Assembly: GCF_947378715.1 (NCBI RefSeq)
Contig: NZ_CANCLE010000033.1
Location: forward strand, 1 to 28,683
Length of the DNA stretch: 28,683 bases
Direction of reading: 5' to 3'
DNA from: Phenylobacterium aquaticum
Lineage (GTDB): Bacteria; Pseudomonadota; Alphaproteobacteria; Caulobacterales; Caulobacteraceae
A model generated the notes under the pieces. That model was not told the DNA's origin and searched no databases. It saw only the letters and a list, made by a program, of their open reading frames with translations. Within the stretch, counting starts at the first letter, position 1, and the number at the start of each line of letters is the position of its first letter. Below are positions 1 to 7,600 of the stretch, one piece after another. The translations under genes and the position numbers were made by a program.

Positions 1-1220
1 ACGGTCATCACCGTGGCCACGGCCAGCTGGCCGTTCTTGACCACCGGCCGCTGTTCGCCCGCGCCCACCGACAGGATCGCCCCCTGCGGCTCATTGATGA
101 TCGAGGAGAAGGCCTTGATCCCGAACATGCCGAGGTTTGAGATCGAGAAGGTTCCGCCCTGGAACTCCTCGGGCTTCAGCTTGCGGGCCCGCGCCCGGGC
201 GGCCAGGTCCTTGGCCTCGGTCGCGATCTGGGCCAGCCCCTTGGTCTCCGCCGCCCGGATGATCGGGGTGATCAGACCGCCGTCCAGGGCCACCGCCATG
301 GCGATGTCCGCATGGTGGTGCATGGCTATGCCTTCCGGGGTGTAGGAGGCATTGGCTTCAGGCGCCTGGCGAAGCGCGATGGCCGCGGCCTTGATCACCA
401 GATCATTGACGCTGACCTTGACGCCCTGGCTCTCCAGCATGGCGTTGATCTTCACCCGGCCGGCCAGCAGGGCGTCGATCTCCAGGTCCAGCGTCAGCGG
501 GAAGTGCGGCACATCGCGGAAGCTCTCGGTGAGCCGGCGCGCCACGGTCCTGCGCATGCCGTCCAGCGGGATCAGGTCGTATGAGCCGTCGGGGATGCCC
601 ATCTGGGCCAGGCTCAGCACCTGGCGCGGGGCGGCCGGGGCCGAGGTCGCGCCGCCTGACGCGGCCGGCGCGGGACGGGGCGCGCCCGGCGCGGCGGTCT
701 CGACATCGCGCTTGATGATCCGGCCATGCGGGCCTGAGCCCGTCACCGCCGCCAGATCCAGCCCCTTCTGCTGGGCGATCCGCCGGGCGAGCGGCGAGGC
801 GAAGACGCGCTGACCCCCTCCGTCGCGCTTCGCTTCGCTCACCGCGCCACCTCCCCCAGAGAGGGAGGAACCAGGCGCAGCGGACGCAGCGACGGCGGGA
901 GCAGGTTGCTCCGGGGGAGCTGGCGGCCTAGCCGCCTGAGGGAGACTTTGACTCGGGGCCGGCGCAGAAGCCACCTCGACCTCTCCGCTCAGCCGCGCGA
1001 TCGGGGTGTTGACCTTCACGCCCTCGGTCCCCTCCGGAACCAGCACGTCCTCGACTACGCCCTCGTCGACCGCCTCGACCTCCATGGTCGCCTTGTCGGT
1101 CTCGATCTCCGCGATCACGTCGCCCGACTTCACCACGTCGCCTTTCTTTACATGCCACTTGGCGAGCGTCCCCTCCTCCATGGTCGGCGACAGGGCGGGC
1201 ATCAGGACATCAATGGACAT
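1..1220 (-). CDS. 2-oxoacid dehydrogenase E2 (dihydrolipoamide acyltransferase), C-terminus cut by window edge
   Basis: Transfers the acyl group made by the neighbouring E1 to CoA through a swinging lipoyl arm. Translated by eye from ATG at 1220, two bases after the E1 stop. An N-terminal lipoyl domain comes first (starts MSIDVLMPALSPTMEEG, lipoyl-lysine motif IETDKATME). A long Ala/Pro/Gly linker follows, then a peripheral subunit-binding domain (VFASPLARRIAQQKGLDL ... GRIIKRDVE). The acyltransferase domain runs off the window (LTESFRDIPHF, ISNLGMFGIKAFSSIINEP, ending near ATVMTV), so the catalytic HxxxDG motif is not visible. The linker contains codons that match interspersed repeat DNA (about 813-945). 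It is the last visible gene of the operon; an E3 gene may follow outside the window. The family is certain, the acyl substrate is not. Confidence 0.93.
   Translation of the reverse strand, partial: MSIDVLMPALSPTMEEGTLAKWHVKKGDVVKSGDVIAEIETDKATMEVEAVDEGVVEDVLVPEGTEGVKVNTPIARLSGEVEVASAPAPSQSLPQAARPPAPPEQPAPAVAASAAPGSSLSGGGGAVSEAKRDGGGQRVFASPLARRIAQQKGLDLAAVTGSGPHGRIIKRDVETAAPGAPRPAPAASGGATSAPAAPRQVLSLAQMGIPDGSYDLIPLDGMRRTVARRLTESFRDVPHFPLTLDLEIDALLAGRVKINAMLESQGVKVSVNDLVIKAAAIALRQAPEANASYTPEGIAMHHHADIAMAVALDGGLITPIIRAAETKGLAQIATEAKDLAARARARKLKPEEFQGGTFSISNLGMFGIKAFSSIINEPQGAILSVGAGEQRPVVKNGQLAVATVMT
813..945. repeat. Interspersed GC-rich repeat halves embedded in the E2 linker
   Basis: Two repeat-like blocks lie inside the reading frame. 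Block 1 (about 813-870) carries CCTCCCCCAGAGAGGGAGG and a GAAGCGAAGCGCGACGGAGG segment on the minus strand. Block 2 (about 904-945) has a perfect GGCGGC-CTA-GCCGCC hairpin at 922-936 and GCTCC-GGG-GGAGC beside it. Block 2 resembles the non-coding repeat at about 23385-23422 (CAGCTCCCCC preceded by a GC hairpin). Such repeats are normally intergenic. Here the frame stays open and they encode a Gly/Ser/Pro-rich linker between the lipoyl and subunit-binding domains. Confidence 0.6.
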
Positions 1221-1222
1221 GG

Positions 1223-3580
1223 TCAGACCGGATCGATCAGGGCGGAGGCGGCCGCGTCGAGGATGGCCTCGGCGTCGAGGCGATAGGCGCGGTAGAGATC
1301 CGGCACGTCGCCGGACTGGCCGAAGTGGTCGAGGCCGAGCGGCGCGACCCGGTGGCCGCGCACCCCGCCCAGCCAGGACAGGGTGGCGGGCGGCCCATCT
1401 ATGACCGTCGCCAGACCCGCGCCCGGCGCGAGGCGCCCAAGCAGGCGTTCCACATGGGCCACGACCCGATCCCCCCTCGCCCGGGCGGTCAGCGCCTGGG
1501 ACCAGCCGCGATGCAGGCGGTCCGGGCTGGTCACCGCCAGCAGCCCCGCGCCCGGCAGGTCCTCGCGGATCTGTTCGAAAGCCTCCAGCGCCTCGGGGGC
1601 GACCGCGCCGGTATAGACGATGGCGAACTCCGCGCCCGGCTCCGGCTCCACCTGCCAATAGGCGCCGGCCAACACCGCCTCGATCTGGCTGGCGCTGAGC
1701 GTGCGCTCCACCTGATCCAGAGCTCGCGTCGAGAGCCGCAGATAGATCGAGCCGCCGTCCGGGGTCTGCATATGCTCGAAACCCCAGCGCATGATCTCGA
1801 CCAGCTCGTCGACATAGGCCGGCTCGAAATAGCTGAGCTTGTCCTGGGCCATGCCGATCAGGGGGGTGTGAATCGACTGGTGCGCCCCGCCCTCCGGCGC
1901 GAGCGTCAGGCCCGACGGCGTGGCCACCAGCATGAAGCGGGCGTCCTGGTAGCAGGCGTAGTTGAGCGCATCGAGGCCGCGATTGATGAAGGGGTCATAG
2001 ACCGTGCCGATCGGGATCAGCCGCTCGCCGAACAGGTCGCCGGCCAGGCCCAGGGCGCCCAGGATCAGGAACAGGTTGTTCTCGGCTATGCCCAGCTCGA
2101 TGTGCTGGCCCTGCGGCCCCATCGCCCATTTCTGGGGCGAGGCGATCTTGCTGTCCTTGAACTGGTCGGCGCGCAGCTCGCGGGCGAACAGGCCGCGCTG
2201 GTTCACGAAGCCGCCCAGATTGGTCGAGACTGTCACGTCGGGCGAAGTGGTCACCATGGCGTCCGCCAGGGGGCCGCCGAGACGGGCCAGATCGTTCAGC
2301 ACCTTGCCAAAGGCGACCTGGGTGGACTGGCGTCCGGTGGGTCTCGGGAAGCTCGCGGCGTCGGGAACCGGGATGACCGGCGCGGGGTGGCGATCCCTTG
2401 GCCGGGCCTGGAAGGCCGTGTTGTCGAGATAGCGGCGATACTCCGCCTCGGCGCGCGGCAGACCTTCGAAGGCCTCCCACTCCCGGCCGTGCTCGACCCC
2501 CATGCGGGCCCGAAAGGCCTCCATCTGGGTGGGGGTCATCAGGCCGGAATGGTTGTCCTTGTGGCCCTGGAACGGCAGGCCGAAGCCCTTGATCGTATAG
2601 GCGATGAACAGCTTCGGACGGGTGTCGTCGACCGACTGGAAGGTCTCCAGCAAGAGGTCGAGGTCGTGGCCGCCGAGATTGGTCATCAGGGCGGTGAGTT
2701 CGTCGTCGTCATAGCCGGCGATCAGGGCCAGCACCGCCGGGCGCTTGGCGAAGTCCGCCTCCAGCCGGGCCCGCCAGGCCGCGCCGCCCTGGAAACTCAG
2801 CGCCGCGAACAGGTCGTTGGGACATTCGTCGATCCACTCGCGCAGGGCCTCGCCGCCTGGCAGCTTGAAGGCCGCCTGCAGCTTGCGGCCGTACTTCAGG
2901 GTGATGACGTCCCAGCCCATGGTCGCGAACACATCGGCGAAGCGCAGGAACATCCGGTCCCAGGTGGTCGCGTCCAGGCTCTGGCGATTGTAGTCGACGA
3001 TCCACCAGGTATTGCGCAGGTCGTGCTTGGAGCCTTCGATCAGGCATTCATAGATGTTGCCCTCGTCGAGCTCCGCGTCGCCGAGCAACGAGATCATCCG
3101 GCCCGTGCGCCCCGGCTCCATGCGGCCATGGGCCAGCATGTAGTCCTGCACGATCGAGGAGAAGGCGGTCATGGCGACGCCGAGGCCAACCGAGCCGGTC
3201 GAGAAGTCGACGTCGTCCTTGTCCTTGGTCCGCGAGGGATAGGACTGGGCGCCGCCAAAGCTGCGGAAGTTCTGGATCTGGTCGAGGCTCTGGCGGCCAT
3301 AGAGATACTGGATGGCGTGGAACACAGGGCTGGCGTGCGGCTTGACCGCCACCCGATCTTCCGGCCGCAGCACCGAAAAATAGAGCGCCGACATGATGGT
3401 GGCGATCGAGGCGCAGGACGCCTGATGCCCGCCCACCTTCAGCCCGTCGCGGCTTTCGCGCAGGTGGTTGGCGTTGTGGATCGTCCAGGCCGACAGCCAG
3501 TGCACCTTGCGGTCCAGCTCAGCGATCAGGGTGGTGTCGTCATTGACGCGCGCGGACGCGGAGAGGGTGTTGGCGACCAT
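1223..3580 (-). CDS. Homodimeric-type 2-oxoacid dehydrogenase E1 (AceE/MdeB-like, transketolase fold)
   Basis: A 785-residue ThDP-dependent decarboxylase that would oxidatively decarboxylate a 2-oxo acid and acylate the lipoyl group of the adjacent E2. It resembles the single-chain AceE type rather than split E1 alpha/beta. Visible landmarks are GHQASCAS (50-57), KPHASPVFHA (80-89), the ThDP/metal stretch GDAELDE (167-173) to DYNRQSLD (196-203), and NHSGLMTP before the second half. AceE usually has GDG where this protein has GDA. It is about 100 residues shorter than E. coli AceE. The start is ATG at 3580 with GGAG 7 bases upstream, 9 bp after the previous stop. Alphaproteobacteria normally use E1 alpha/beta for pyruvate, so this copy is probably dedicated to the pathway of this operon, for example pyruvate or 2-oxobutyrate as in the mdeA-mdeB pair of Pseudomonas putida (inference). 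Confidence 0.9.
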   Translation of the reverse strand: MVANTLSASARVNDDTTLIAELDRKVHWLSAWTIHNANHLRESRDGLKVGGHQASCASIATIMSALYFSVLRPEDRVAVKPHASPVFHAIQYLYGRQSLDQIQNFRSFGGAQSYPSRTKDKDDVDFSTGSVGLGVAMTAFSSIVQDYMLAHGRMEPGRTGRMISLLGDAELDEGNIYECLIEGSKHDLRNTWWIVDYNRQSLDATTWDRMFLRFADVFATMGWDVITLKYGRKLQAAFKLPGGEALREWIDECPNDLFAALSFQGGAAWRARLEADFAKRPAVLALIAGYDDDELTALMTNLGGHDLDLLLETFQSVDDTRPKLFIAYTIKGFGLPFQGHKDNHSGLMTPTQMEAFRARMGVEHGREWEAFEGLPRAEAEYRRYLDNTAFQARPRDRHPAPVIPVPDAASFPRPTGRQSTQVAFGKVLNDLARLGGPLADAMVTTSPDVTVSTNLGGFVNQRGLFARELRADQFKDSKIASPQKWAMGPQGQHIELGIAENNLFLILGALGLAGDLFGERLIPIGTVYDPFINRGLDALNYACYQDARFMLVATPSGLTLAPEGGAHQSIHTPLIGMAQDKLSYFEPAYVDELVEIMRWGFEHMQTPDGGSIYLRLSTRALDQVERTLSASQIEAVLAGAYWQVEPEPGAEFAIVYTGAVAPEALEAFEQIREDLPGAGLLAVTSPDRLHRGWSQALTARARGDRVVAHVERLLGRLAPGAGLATVIDGPPATLSWLGGVRGHRVAPLGLDHFGQSGDVPDLYRAYRLDAEAILDAAASALIDPV

Positions 3581-3589
3581 GGCAGTCTC

Positions 3590-4744
3590 CTAAACGGGCC
3601 CCGACACCGGGGTCCACCCACGGGAGAGGCGCCAATCGGCGGGCAGATCGGCGAAGCGATCGATCCCGAACTTGTCGATGTCGGTGAAGGTGCAGCGGCC
3701 CTCCAGCACCAGGTCGCAGATGGCGTGGCCGCTGGCAGGCGACAGGCCAAAGCCCACCCCCGACATCGAGGCCAGCACCACATTGTCCGGGGCCTTCAGC
3801 CGGTCGAGGATCGGGCGGCCGTCGGGCGTCGTCTCGATCACCCCGGCCCAGCTGCGGATCACCCGCAGATGCTCGGCCTTGGGCAGCAGCTCTGCGACCC
3901 GCCTGGCGAGGTTGCGCATCAGGGGCGTGGTCGGCCGGGCGCTGGGACCCGCCTCGCCTACCTCGATCCATTCGTGCGGCCCACCGCCATAGGCGAGGTT
4001 GCCGCGTAGGGTCTGGCGGCCATAGAGGCCGTTGCCGTCCACCCCGCCGATCGGCATCAGCGGGGCGGGCTCGGTGACGATCATCTCCGCCCGGGCCGGG
4101 GCCATGGGCGCGAAGGCGCCGAGCTGGGCGGCCAGGCCCTCGGTCTGCGGGCCGGCGGCGATCACCAGGGCGTCGCAGCCCAGGGTCCCGCGGCTGGTGA
4201 CCACGGCCGTGACCTTGCCGCCGGCGGTCTCGAAGCCGCTGACCTGGGCGTTCTGGAGGAGGCGGCCGCCGTGGTCCTGCATCGCCCAGCCATAGGCCTG
4301 GACCGTCCGCTGGGGATTGGCCTGGCCGCCGAACTTCAGATGGATGCCGCCCAGGATCCTGTCGCTGACCAGGGGCGCCATCTCCAAGGCCTGCTTCACA
4401 TCCAGGTGCTCGGCCGTGTAGCCGAGCTCGTTAAACATGGCGGCCATGTAGTGGTAGTGGGTCAGCTGGGCGTCAGTCAGGGCGACGATCACCCGCTCGC
4501 GGCGATATTCGGTGGGATAGCCGAGCAGCTCGTCCATCAGCGGCCACATGCGCTGTTCCTCGGCGAACAGCGGGCTGTGATAGTGCGAGGCGCCGCCGCC
4601 ATTGCGGCTCGAGGCCTCGTAGCCGATCACGCCCTTGTCGACGACAACCACGTCGCAGCCGGCCCGGGCCAGCTGCCAGCCGGCGCTGAGGCCCGTCACC
4701 CCGCCGCCGACGATCACCACCGAGGCGCCCTTGGAAGGGGTCAT
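3590..4744 (-). CDS. DAO-family FAD-dependent oxidoreductase (sarcosine oxidase beta/opine oxidase B-like)
   Basis: A 384-residue flavoprotein of the D-amino-acid oxidase fold. It opens with the dinucleotide-binding motif VVIVGGGVTGLSAGWQLARAG (about 9-29), followed by an acidic strand end (VVVVDKG) and EASSRNGGG, typical of sarcosine/glycine oxidases. A late RSWAGVIETTPDGRPILD and a GVGFGLSPASGHAICDLVLEG segment close the FAD site. Family members oxidise secondary or tertiary amines such as N-methyl amino acids, opines or hydroxyproline. The gene lies 10 bp after the FAD/NAD-[2Fe-2S] subunit, the usual pairing for two-subunit opine-oxidase/HcnBC-type dehydrogenases, so the two products probably form one complex. 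The exact amine substrate is unknown. No signal peptide is seen; cytoplasmic or inner-face location is expected. Confidence 0.88.
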   Translation of the reverse strand: MTPSKGASVVIVGGGVTGLSAGWQLARAGCDVVVVDKGVIGYEASSRNGGGASHYHSPLFAEEQRMWPLMDELLGYPTEYRRERVIVALTDAQLTHYHYMAAMFNELGYTAEHLDVKQALEMAPLVSDRILGGIHLKFGGQANPQRTVQAYGWAMQDHGGRLLQNAQVSGFETAGGKVTAVVTSRGTLGCDALVIAAGPQTEGLAAQLGAFAPMAPARAEMIVTEPAPLMPIGGVDGNGLYGRQTLRGNLAYGGGPHEWIEVGEAGPSARPTTPLMRNLARRVAELLPKAEHLRVIRSWAGVIETTPDGRPILDRLKAPDNVVLASMSGVGFGLSPASGHAICDLVLEGRCTFTDIDKFGIDRFADLPADWRLSRGWTPVSGPV

Positions 4745-4754
4745 GTCCCAGCCC

Positions 4755-6332
4755 TCAGAGGTGCATGTCGCCGCCGAGGATGGCGATGTGCATCGCCGCC
4801 CGCTCGGTGCCGATATCGCGATAGGGAATCCATTGCTCGGGAATGCCGAACCAGACGTCCCAGCCGGCGCCCATCTCAGCGGCCTCGCCCCAGTCGGCCA
4901 GGACCTTCAGCGGCAGGGGCCGGACCGGCGCGCGGAACCCGGCCAGGGGGATCGCGCCCGCCGGGGACTGGGTCGCCGCCGTCAGGATCAGGGCGACCTG
5001 CTCACGACAGCGCCTGGCCTGGCAGGCGCCCATGCAGGCGCGGGTCAGGCGCTTGATCTGGTCCTGGTTGACCGGGCCATCAGCGGTCAGGCTGTGGATG
5101 TCGCGGGCGGCCAGACGCTCGGGGCGATCAAGATAGCGCGGGGGCTGGACGCCGAGCAGGTCGCCGCGCGTCACCTCCTCGCACTGGCAGACCATGACCG
5201 CGTCGGAGCCGACGCTCATCAGGGCCCGGGTCCAGGCCAGCTGATAGGCGATGGCGTCGATCGACGGGGCCGGGGCTGCGGGCTCGAAGGCCGCGCCAAG
5301 GGCGGCGCGGGCGGCGGCTTCGCCCTGGGCGGCGGCCCGGGCGATTCCGGCTTCGCCGGCGCCGGCCAGGCCGGCGGCGTCGCCACTGACGTAGACATGG
5401 ACGAGGGAGGTTCGGACGGCGTCGGTCACGACCGGGACATGGCCGCCACGGCCCGGATCCATGGTCAGGGCCCCGCCCAGGACGTTCAGCAGTTCGATGG
5501 CCGGGGCGAGGCCGATGGCCAGGCAGACCGTGTCGCAATCGAGGGTCCGGACCGGGCCGCCGACCGGACCGATCTCGACCCGCTCGACCCCGTCCAGGCC
5601 GCCGAGGGCGCGGTGGATCACCTGGCCCGTCAGGAATTCAACACCCTGATTTTTAAGTGTTTCCACACGGTCGGGGGCGCCTTGGATCTCATCGAGCGCC
5701 TCGACAATCGCCACGACGTCGAGGCCGCGCGCCAGGGCGCGGCGGGCGGTGTCGAGGGCCAGGTCGCCGGAGCCGAGGATGACGATGCGGCGGCCGGCAA
5801 AGGCGTCGTAGCGGTCCAGCAGGGCGGCCAGGCCGTTGGCGCCCATGACGCCGGGCTGGTCCCAGCCGGGGAAGGATAGCGCGATGTCACGGGCCCCGGT
5901 GGCGAGGATCAGCGACTTGAAGCCGACCAGCCAGGCGCGGTCCTCATCGGCCAGGCCGACCATGGGTTCCGGCAGGGTTCCGACGCCCGGGCCATTGACG
6001 AAGGCGCCCCAGGCGCAGGTGGCGAGTGCGATCTCGACGCCCAGCTCCATGGCGGTCTCGAGGTCGGGATTGGCGGCGAAGACCTGCTCGATCATGCGGG
6101 CCTGGCGCTGCACCGCCGAGGTCATGCGGCCACCGAAATAGAGCGGGGTGTCGAGCCCCATCAGGCCGGCGGAGACCGGGTTCTCATCGACCAGCAGCAC
6201 CTGGGCGCCCAGCTTGGCGGCAGCGATGGCGGCGGCGGTCCCGGCCGGGCCGGCCCCGATCACCAGCACTTCGACGGTGCGCTCGGGACGCGGCAGCTTG
6301 CCGTTCAGGGCGTGCGGGTCGACGGCGCTCAT
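4755..6332 (-). CDS. FAD/NAD(P)-binding oxidoreductase with C-terminal [2Fe-2S] BFD-like domain (opine oxidase A/HcnB-like)
   Basis: A 525-residue pyridine-nucleotide-disulfide-type flavoprotein. The first Rossmann motif is VLVIGAGPAGTAAAIAAAKLG (about 23-43), the second is RRIVILGSGDLALDTARRAL (181-200), and YVSGDAAGLAGAGEAGIA (about 314-331) is the usual late FAD-contact region. The C-terminal part has CQCEEVTRGDLLG (C382, C384) and RACMGACQARRC (C433, C437, C442), a bacterioferritin-associated-ferredoxin-like [2Fe-2S] site. This layout matches the alpha/A subunit of opine, hydroxyproline and HCN-type dehydrogenases, whose B subunit is the DAO-type gene just downstream. Start ATG at 6332 shares its A with the TGA of the PLP gene (TGATG), implying translational coupling. 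Likely role: electron acceptor half of an amine or N-methyl oxidase. Confidence 0.88.
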   Translation of the reverse strand: MSAVDPHALNGKLPRPERTVEVLVIGAGPAGTAAAIAAAKLGAQVLLVDENPVSAGLMGLDTPLYFGGRMTSAVQRQARMIEQVFAANPDLETAMELGVEIALATCAWGAFVNGPGVGTLPEPMVGLADEDRAWLVGFKSLILATGARDIALSFPGWDQPGVMGANGLAALLDRYDAFAGRRIVILGSGDLALDTARRALARGLDVVAIVEALDEIQGAPDRVETLKNQGVEFLTGQVIHRALGGLDGVERVEIGPVGGPVRTLDCDTVCLAIGLAPAIELLNVLGGALTMDPGRGGHVPVVTDAVRTSLVHVYVSGDAAGLAGAGEAGIARAAAQGEAAARAALGAAFEPAAPAPSIDAIAYQLAWTRALMSVGSDAVMVCQCEEVTRGDLLGVQPPRYLDRPERLAARDIHSLTADGPVNQDQIKRLTRACMGACQARRCREQVALILTAATQSPAGAIPLAGFRAPVRPLPLKVLADWGEAAEMGAGWDVWFGIPEQWIPYRDIGTERAAMHIAILGGDMHL

Positions 6333-7600
6333 CAGACCGCCTCCAGCGCCTGTTCCAGGTCGGCGATCAGGTCGTCGGGATGCTCCAGCCCGACCGACAG
6401 GCGCATGGTCCCATCATCAATGCCGGAAGCCTCGCGCTCGGCCCTGGGCACGGCGTAGTGGGTGGTGGTGGCCGGGTGGCAGATCAGGGTCTCGGTGCCG
6501 CCCAGGCTGACCGCCAGGCGCAAGACCCGCAGCCGGTCGAGGAAGCGGAAGCACTCGGCCTCTCCGCCCTTCAGCCGCACGGAAAAGGTCGAGCCGGTCC
6601 CCCGGCACTGGCGGGCCAGGAGGGCGATCGCCTCGGGTTCGTCGCGGAAGCCGACATAGGTGACGCCGCGCACCTTGGGATGGTCGCGCAGATAGGTCGC
6701 GATCTTGAGCGCGTTATCGCAGGCCCGCGCCGTGCGCACCGGCAGGGTCTCGAAGGAGCGCAGCAGCAGCCAGGCGGTCTGGGCGTCGAGGTGGGCGCCC
6801 TTGAGGGTTCGCAGGGCCTTGAGCTGCTTGATCAGCTCGGCCGAACCCGAGACGCCGCCGGCCAGCAGATCGGAATGACCGGCGCAATATTTGGTCAGCG
6901 AGGTCATGCAGAGGTCGGCGCCCTGCGCCAGCGGCGACTGCAGCAGCGGACCCAGGAAGGTGTTGTCCACGGCGACGATCGGCCTGCGGCCCTGGCGGTC
7001 GCCCAGCGCCTTGGCGAGGCGGACGACGAGAGCGATATCGACCAGGGCGGCGGTCGGGTTGGCCGGGGACTCCAGCCAGATCACGCTGACCGGGCCGGAC
7101 GCCGCGGCTTCGTCCAGGGCGACCTGGATCGAGGCCTCGCTGAGGCCGTCGAGGAAGGCGAAGGCCTTGACCCCGAAATCTGACAGCACGTTGTGGATCA
7201 GGTTGTCGGCGCCGCCATAGAAGGGCCGGCTGTGGACCACGCTGTCGCCGGGACGCACCAGGGCGAACAGGGTGGTGGAGATCGCCGCCATGCCACTGTT
7301 GAAGGCGGCTGTGTCCTCGGCCCCGTCCAACGCCGCCAGCCGCGCCTCGACCATGGTCAGGTTCGGGTGGCCGAGCCGGCCGTAGATATAGGCCTGCGGC
7401 TCGCCAGCCAGGCGCTTGGCCCCCTCCGACTCCGGCCCATCGAAGAACTGCTCGTGGATGTCCTTGGCCTGCTGGGCCGAGCGGTAGACGAAGGTCGAGG
7501 TGGCGTAGATCGGCGGCTTGGCCGCCCCCTGCCCCGACTGGGGATCATAGCCGTGGCTGATGGCCAGGGTCTCGAGATGCAGTCCGGGCTTGTCGCTCAT
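6332..7600 (-). CDS. PLP-dependent Cys/Met metabolism enzyme (cystathionine gamma-synthase/methionine gamma-lyase family)
   Basis: A 422-residue fold-type I PLP enzyme. The PLP lysine sits in SLTKYCAGHSDLLAG (K237). ESPANPT (177-183) and VDNTF (D212 binds the pyridine N) are standard. YGRLGHPN (73-80) replaces the usual YSRxxNPT. Canonical methionine gamma-lyase has a cysteine after YG (Cys116 in P. putida); here the equivalent reads YGG (128-130), so that cysteine is absent. The start is ATG at 7600, overlapping the Rieske TGA (ATGA). The open frame continues upstream to 7837 but that stretch is a low-complexity shadow of the Rieske gene. In this operon a gamma- or beta-elimination giving a 2-oxo acid for the E1/E2 pair is the natural inference; a synthase-type replacement reaction cannot be excluded. 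Confidence 0.88.
   Translation of the reverse strand: MSDKPGLHLETLAISHGYDPQSGQGAAKPPIYATSTFVYRSAQQAKDIHEQFFDGPESEGAKRLAGEPQAYIYGRLGHPNLTMVEARLAALDGAEDTAAFNSGMAAISTTLFALVRPGDSVVHSRPFYGGADNLIHNVLSDFGVKAFAFLDGLSEASIQVALDEAAASGPVSVIWLESPANPTAALVDIALVVRLAKALGDRQGRRPIVAVDNTFLGPLLQSPLAQGADLCMTSLTKYCAGHSDLLAGGVSGSAELIKQLKALRTLKGAHLDAQTAWLLLRSFETLPVRTARACDNALKIATYLRDHPKVRGVTYVGFRDEPEAIALLARQCRGTGSTFSVRLKGGEAECFRFLDRLRVLRLAVSLGGTETLICHPATTTHYAVPRAEREASGIDDGTMRLSVGLEHPDDLIADLEQALEAV

Noticed and set aside
1325..4009. 894-aa open frame on the plus strand opposite the E1 and DAO genes
   Set aside because: It is antisense to two clear enzymes, is rich in Arg/Gly/His/Gln low-complexity sequence typical of GC-rich shadow frames, and shows no domain.
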